DNA from: Flavobacterium pectinovorum
GTDB taxonomy: Bacteria > Bacteroidota > Bacteroidia > Flavobacteriales > Flavobacteriaceae
Length of the DNA: 64,000 nt
Assembly: GCF_022802975.1 (NCBI RefSeq)
Contig: NZ_JAFEVZ010000002.1
Location: 124,001-188,000 of the forward strand
Reading direction: 5' to 3'
Shown here piece by piece: positions 59,757-64,000 of the stretch; positions within the stretch are counted from its first letter, which is position 1; each line of letters begins with the position of its first letter. The notes under the pieces were generated by a model, which was not told where the DNA came from, ran no database searches, and worked only from the letters and a program-made list of their open reading frames with translations. Made by a program: the position numbers and the translations under genes.

Positions 59757-62700
59757 TTAAAATGTTAAATTAATCTTGAATCCCCATCTTTTTGCTGTTG
59801 GTGCAGCAGATGTTTCGATACCTTGTAGGGTAGATTTTCCGTAACTGGTTGTTTCTGGGTCAAAGTTAGTGTATTTAGGTACGTTTGGTGCATAGTACCA
59901 TAAGTTGCTACCTAAAGCACTAAAACTTATTTTACCAAAAGGTGTTTTTTCTAAGTATTTTGACGGAACATCATACGTAAGATTTACTTCTCTTAATCTG
60001 AAAGTAGTACCATCGTAAACTTCAGCTTCGTCAACTGCATTAATTCCAAAAGTACTTCCGGCTCCAGATGGTGTAAAATAAAGTTCAAACACTGATAGTT
60101 GTTTTGTGTTAGGAATTTGATTTCCATTACCGTCTAAAATTGGCGTACCAGTAGCATTGTCTCCATAGTAACCTGGAATGATAACGGTTCTTTCTCTGTT
60201 TTCAGTATCTTTCGTTACCCCTCTACCTAATAAGGTTGAGATGGTAGAAGAAGAAACGTCACCACCTTGTTTCCAGTCAAATTGAGTTCTTAAACTCCAT
60301 GCTTTGTAAACAAAAGTATTAGCAAAACTTACTCTGAACTTAGCGTTTGGATCTCCTATGATACCTGGAGTTGGGTCAATAATGACAGCGCCATTTGCTT
60401 GGTTAATTAAGAAGTTTCCGTTAGCGTCACGTGCAAATTTTGTTCCGTAAAATACTCCGAATGCTTCGCCTGGAATAGCAGCTGAAACGGCATTAATATT
60501 ATTAATAATTCTATCCTGACCAGCATTTAAATTCAAGACTTCGTTATCATTTTTAGTAAACTGAGTTACTAATGACCACTTGAAACTGTTTGTTTTTACA
60601 GGAACTAAAGTCAATCCAAGTTCTATACCTTTGTTTCTGATAGAACCTGCATTTGTGTTTAATTCTTGGAATCCTGTAGAAGAAGGCACGGTAACAGGAG
60701 TAATCAAATCTTTAGTTGTTTTGCTATACAAACTTAAATCTACAACAATGCGTTTGTTGAAAAATTCTAAATCTGTTCCTACCTCAAATTCTTCTGAGAA
60801 TTCAGGTTTTACGCTTTGATCTCCTAAATCTGTATTGTTACCAATTTGGGGAAGATTATTGTAAGATGGGTTTATATTGTAAGCAATCTTCAAGAATTCA
60901 GCGGGAACATCTCTACCTACTTTTGCAAAACTTGCTCTTAATTTAGCGAATGTTAACACGTCGCTTTTGATGTCAAAAGCTTCGGTAATAATAGCAGAAG
61001 CACTCACAGAAGGATAAAAGTATGAGTTGTTGTTTTTTGGTAAAGAAGAACTCCAGTCATTTCTAGCTGTTGCATTCAAAAATAAATATTCTCTGAACGA
61101 TAAAGTTACATCCGCAAAAACACCTATATTTCTTTTTGTTGTTCTATCGTCTCCTAAATTTGCAATGTTTCTAACATTTTGGAAAGTAAAAATGTCCGGT
61201 ACTAAGAATTCTTTTCCTTGATTGGTTATTCTTGAGTCTTCATTTTGTAGAACGTTGTTTCCTAAAATAGCAGTAAGATCAAAATCTTCGCTAAGTTTGT
61301 AGTTGAAGTTCAGTAAAAAAGTTGATTCTATATCTTGGTTGGTAAAGTTATCACTTAGTAAATCCCCCAGACCATTGTTTGCTCTTGATCCAAGATCACG
61401 AACTTGTAGTCTGTTTAATGTGTACTTATTTAAACCTGCTCTGTAGGAAGCAGAAATGTTGTCGTTGAATACGTAATTTAAATTAATACCCGTAACGACT
61501 CTTTCTGTGTGAGTAGTAATTTGATCGTGTTCCCAAGACCAAAGAGGGTGATCAAACTGAGTTCCGTTTGGTGTAACTGAAGCTCCTGTAACTGGATGTA
61601 CATAAGGTAAATTTAAATCCCAGTTTCTTGCTAAGAACAAAGTTCTGGCAAATGAAGAAGATGCACCGTCAAATTGATTTTCTCCAAAAAAAGCACCAAC
61701 TTGTTTTGTTTTTGAGTAAGATAAGTTTGCTCCTACGGTGAATTTTTTGCTTAATTTGAAATTTCCTCCTGCTGACATAGATGTTCTGTCGTAAACGTTG
61801 TATGGGATATAACCATCTTGGCGTAAGTCTGAAATGGTAGCATTAAAAGTTCCATCAGATCCTGCATAATTAAAACCTATTGTTTTGTCTAATACTGTAC
61901 CAGTTCTAAAAAGGTCTTTTACGTTGTTTGGTTTAGCTACGTAAGGAACTGTTGAACCAAATTGGTCAGGGAATGCAGATAGTAAAGAAGCCCATGTAGG
62001 AATGGTTGCTAAAGAGTCAAATCGTGGTCCCCAAGAACCATTAGCATTAGAGTACTGGAAGTTTGATCCAGCTCCATAAGTGTTTTGGTAATCTGGTAAA
62101 TTCGCTATAGTTTCAAAATAAGTACCCAATCCAACATTTACGCTTAGTTTTTCTGATTGATTGGATTTTGTGTTTCCAGATTTTGTAGTTACAACAATAA
62201 CTCCATTCATTGCTCTAGATCCGTAAAGAGCAGCTGCAGCAGTACTTTTAAGTACGTTTATCGATGCGATGTCATTTGGATCTAAAGAAGAAAGGGCAGA
62301 TTCGTAACCACCACCACCAGTAATTTGGCTCGTACTGGTTACCGATACGTTACTGTAAGCTATACCATCTACAATAATTAACGGATCTGTGTTTCCTGTC
62401 AAAGAGTTGACCCCTCTGATTGTAATTTGGTTGGCAGCACCGGCAACACCTGTTGAAGTATTGATGTTAACCCCGGCTACTTTTCCAGCAAGTGCTCTTG
62501 ATAAATCTGGTTCTGAATTTTGTGTAATTTCTTCTGCTTTAACAGAGCTAACTGAATACCCTAGTTTTTTTGGATTACGTTTAATACCAAAAGCAGTTAC
62601 TACAACAGATTCAAGTTGCTGAGCATCTGAGTCAGATAGTTTAATGTTTAATACAGAAGAACTTGCAGCAACTTCCTGGGTTTTCATCCCAATGTAGCTA

Positions 62701-62918
62701 AATACCAAAACCTGATTTGGTGATGCTTTAACAGAAAATTTCCCATCAAAGTCTGTTTGTGTTCCTGATTTAGTTCCTTTTACTAATACACTAACACCTG
62801 GTAAAGGCATTCCTGCATTGTCGGAAACTGTTCCAGAAACAGCTCTTTCTTGTGCAAATGTGATTTGCGCAACTAGTGCTAATAAGAGCACTAAAAATCC
62901 ATTGAACTTTAGTTTCAT
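59757..62918 (-). CDS. SusC/RagA-family TonB-linked outer-membrane transporter
   Basis: 1053 residues. Signal peptide to FAQ, carboxypeptidase-regulatory domain (AVSGTVSDNAGMPLPGVSVLVKG), the SusC TonB-box-like region and plug (SVVVTAFGIKRNPKKLGYSV; LAGKVAGVNI; ALYGSRAMNGVIVVTTKSG), then a 22-strand barrel that ends in RWGFKINLTF with a C-terminal Phe. It imports the substrate caught by SusD. The ATG at 62918 gives MKLKFNGFLVLLLALVAQITFAQ. Confidence 0.96.
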   Translation of the reverse strand: MKLKFNGFLVLLLALVAQITFAQERAVSGTVSDNAGMPLPGVSVLVKGTKSGTQTDFDGKFSVKASPNQVLVFSYIGMKTQEVAASSSVLNIKLSDSDAQQLESVVVTAFGIKRNPKKLGYSVSSVKAEEITQNSEPDLSRALAGKVAGVNINTSTGVAGAANQITIRGVNSLTGNTDPLIIVDGIAYSNVSVTSTSQITGGGGYESALSSLDPNDIASINVLKSTAAAALYGSRAMNGVIVVTTKSGNTKSNQSEKLSVNVGLGTYFETIANLPDYQNTYGAGSNFQYSNANGSWGPRFDSLATIPTWASLLSAFPDQFGSTVPYVAKPNNVKDLFRTGTVLDKTIGFNYAGSDGTFNATISDLRQDGYIPYNVYDRTSMSAGGNFKLSKKFTVGANLSYSKTKQVGAFFGENQFDGASSSFARTLFLARNWDLNLPYVHPVTGASVTPNGTQFDHPLWSWEHDQITTHTERVVTGINLNYVFNDNISASYRAGLNKYTLNRLQVRDLGSRANNGLGDLLSDNFTNQDIESTFLLNFNYKLSEDFDLTAILGNNVLQNEDSRITNQGKEFLVPDIFTFQNVRNIANLGDDRTTKRNIGVFADVTLSFREYLFLNATARNDWSSSLPKNNNSYFYPSVSASAIITEAFDIKSDVLTFAKLRASFAKVGRDVPAEFLKIAYNINPSYNNLPQIGNNTDLGDQSVKPEFSEEFEVGTDLEFFNKRIVVDLSLYSKTTKDLITPVTVPSSTGFQELNTNAGSIRNKGIELGLTLVPVKTNSFKWSLVTQFTKNDNEVLNLNAGQDRIINNINAVSAAIPGEAFGVFYGTKFARDANGNFLINQANGAVIIDPTPGIIGDPNAKFRVSFANTFVYKAWSLRTQFDWKQGGDVSSSTISTLLGRGVTKDTENRERTVIIPGYYGDNATGTPILDGNGNQIPNTKQLSVFELYFTPSGAGSTFGINAVDEAEVYDGTTFRLREVNLTYDVPSKYLEKTPFGKISFSALGSNLWYYAPNVPKYTNFDPETTSYGKSTLQGIETSAAPTAKRWGFKINLTF

Positions 62919-63002
62919 TTTTAAATATTTTGAATTAGTATCGCAAAACTCTTAATAATTTGTTAACTATCCTAATAAATAAAAATGTTTTTTCGGTAAA
63001 CA

Positions 63003-64000
63003 TCAAAATTTAACATTATAACATATGTTTATGATAGTGTTATATAATTTTAAATTCTGTCCATTTACCAAGCTATTTGTAAGGTTAATCTTTAATAATC
63101 CATTGTTTGTTTGTGTGCTTGTTCCAATTCCAATTCCTGTTAATTTGTTAATTTTGTTTTTATTCACACTTCTTGTCAGGTCTTGATAAATTCCGTAGTC
63201 AAGAATTGAATTCACATATAAATTCTTAGAAACTATATATCTGTATTCTGTAAGAATTGAAGAAAGAAGGTTTGCTTGTAAGCTATTTTCTAAAAAACCT
63301 CTGATTGAGTTTGTTCCTCCAAAACGAAATAATTCGTTGGTCATGTAATTTTTACTCTTAAGATAGAAATTATGTGAATTTATGTTAATGAAATTTCTCT
63401 CGTTAAGTTCGAAATTGTACGAGAGGTTTAAGTTTGTGTAAAATTGATTGCTTGAATTGACGGTTTCGGGTTGGTTATTTGTATTTCTTTTTCCAAATCC
63501 AAATGTTAAGTTAATATTGGCTTTTTTGGGTAACAAATAATTAACAGCATCTGTTTTTATGTAATCAAATGTTGTTGTTATAAAAGAATTTTTAAAGTCA
63601 CTTATGCTTGAATTGTTTGTGTTTTGAATGTCGCTTGATTCGGTAGATTGGTAGCCTAAATATAGTTTTGAATTGTAGTTTATATAATAACCTAAGTCGA
63701 TTGCTGTTTTTGTGTTTTGAAAAGTGCTGTCTTGTTTGAAAATGTTTAATTGCGCTTTAATTCCAAGCGGGGATTTGAATATGTATGGTATTTCTAATTT
63801 TGTATTAAAGGTTCTTTGTTGGTTTCCGTCGCTTTTCCAGTATAAAGAAAATTGTTCTCCGGCTTTAAGTGTGTTTTGTAAGGTTATGTCGAGATAGCCA
63901 TTTAGGTTTAGCTTTTTGTTTTCATCGTTTGAAAATCCAATGTATCCGTCAAAAGTGTTTGCTTTTCTTTTTTCAAGATATACATAAGCTTTTGTTGAGT
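63003..64000 (-). CDS. Omp85-like (BamA/TamA-type) outer-membrane protein, C-terminal part
   Basis: The minus-strand frame is open from the window edge to the stop at 63003 (about 332 residues visible). Regular alternating strands throughout (KLYLGYQSTESSDI, FNTKLEIPYIFKSPLGIKAQLNIF) and FRFGGTNSIRGFLENS, the RGF loop of Omp85 proteins, plus a terminal aromatic residue (NVKF) point to a 16-strand barrel. The POTRA part is outside. It is either a BamA/TamA-type assembly factor or a two-partner-secretion transporter. It lies upstream of the SusC gene. Confidence 0.8.
   Translation of the reverse strand, partial: STKAYVYLEKRKANTFDGYIGFSNDENKKLNLNGYLDITLQNTLKAGEQFSLYWKSDGNQQRTFNTKLEIPYIFKSPLGIKAQLNIFKQDSTFQNTKTAIDLGYYINYNSKLYLGYQSTESSDIQNTNNSSISDFKNSFITTTFDYIKTDAVNYLLPKKANINLTFGFGKRNTNNQPETVNSSNQFYTNLNLSYNFELNERNFININSHNFYLKSKNYMTNELFRFGGTNSIRGFLENSLQANLLSSILTEYRYIVSKNLYVNSILDYGIYQDLTRSVNKNKINKLTGIGIGTSTQTNNGLLKINLTNSLVNGQNLKLYNTIINICYNVKF

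Overview
The window reads as a chromosomal segment of a Flavobacterium-like member of the Bacteroidetes. The base composition is AT-rich, several genes are preceded by the Bacteroidetes sigma-type -7 element TAnnTTTG rather than Shine-Dalgarno sequences, SusC/SusD, S46 peptidase and MlaE/MlaF-type genes are present, and the intergenic inverted repeats look like those I associate with flavobacteria. Genus is inference; no rRNA or tRNA gene was seen.

Region by region. 1-9 kb: a truncated Glu/Leu-type dehydrogenase, chalcone-isomerase-like protein, acyl-CoA dehydrogenase, M28 lipoprotein peptidase, SDR oxidoreductase, a SprT-like metalloprotein, two exported unknowns and an MlaE/MlaF-type lipid ABC pair. 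9-16 kb: glycosyltransferase, methyltransferase, a FabH-like synthase, gcvP and a UbiA-like membrane protein. 16-20 kb: an accessory island with two PixA/AidA-like inclusion-body family genes, a DUF1842-like gene and a membrane-anchored protein with one CxxCH haem motif. Two of these genes share an almost superimposable promoter region and a conserved, probably structured 5' leader; this is the most interesting signal in the window. 20-25 kb: a GbsR/MarR-led operon of small membrane proteins, DUF2071, a DCC1-like protein and a TIGR01777 oxidoreductase, followed by a frameshifted SRPBCC gene.

25-38 kb: antiporter, SanA/YdcF protein, M3 peptidase, purE/purK, hpt, adk, a CBS/CorC membrane protein and obg, interrupted by three toxin-antitoxin loci (RelE/ParE type, VapBC with a DUF6364-like antitoxin directly before purK, and a second PIN-toxin pair). 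38-42 kb: an S46 dipeptidyl-peptidase, then a compact three-gene operon encoding a GHKL ATPase, a STAS-like DUF4325 protein and a PIN-domain protein, which looks like a partner-switch arrangement attached to a nuclease.

42-57 kb: a giant alpha-2-macroglobulin-like protein carrying an inserted TonB-plug module, a TPR protein, mpl, a DUF1287 lipoprotein, a GNAT-radC-HAD-unknown run, rarA, rhomboid protease and rlmB. 57-64 kb: a SusC/SusD/lipoprotein uptake operon and the C-terminal part of an Omp85-like outer-membrane protein cut by the window end. Housekeeping genes have ordinary organisation; the accessory interest lies at 16-20 kb, 20-25 kb, 29-35 kb and 39.9-48.3 kb.
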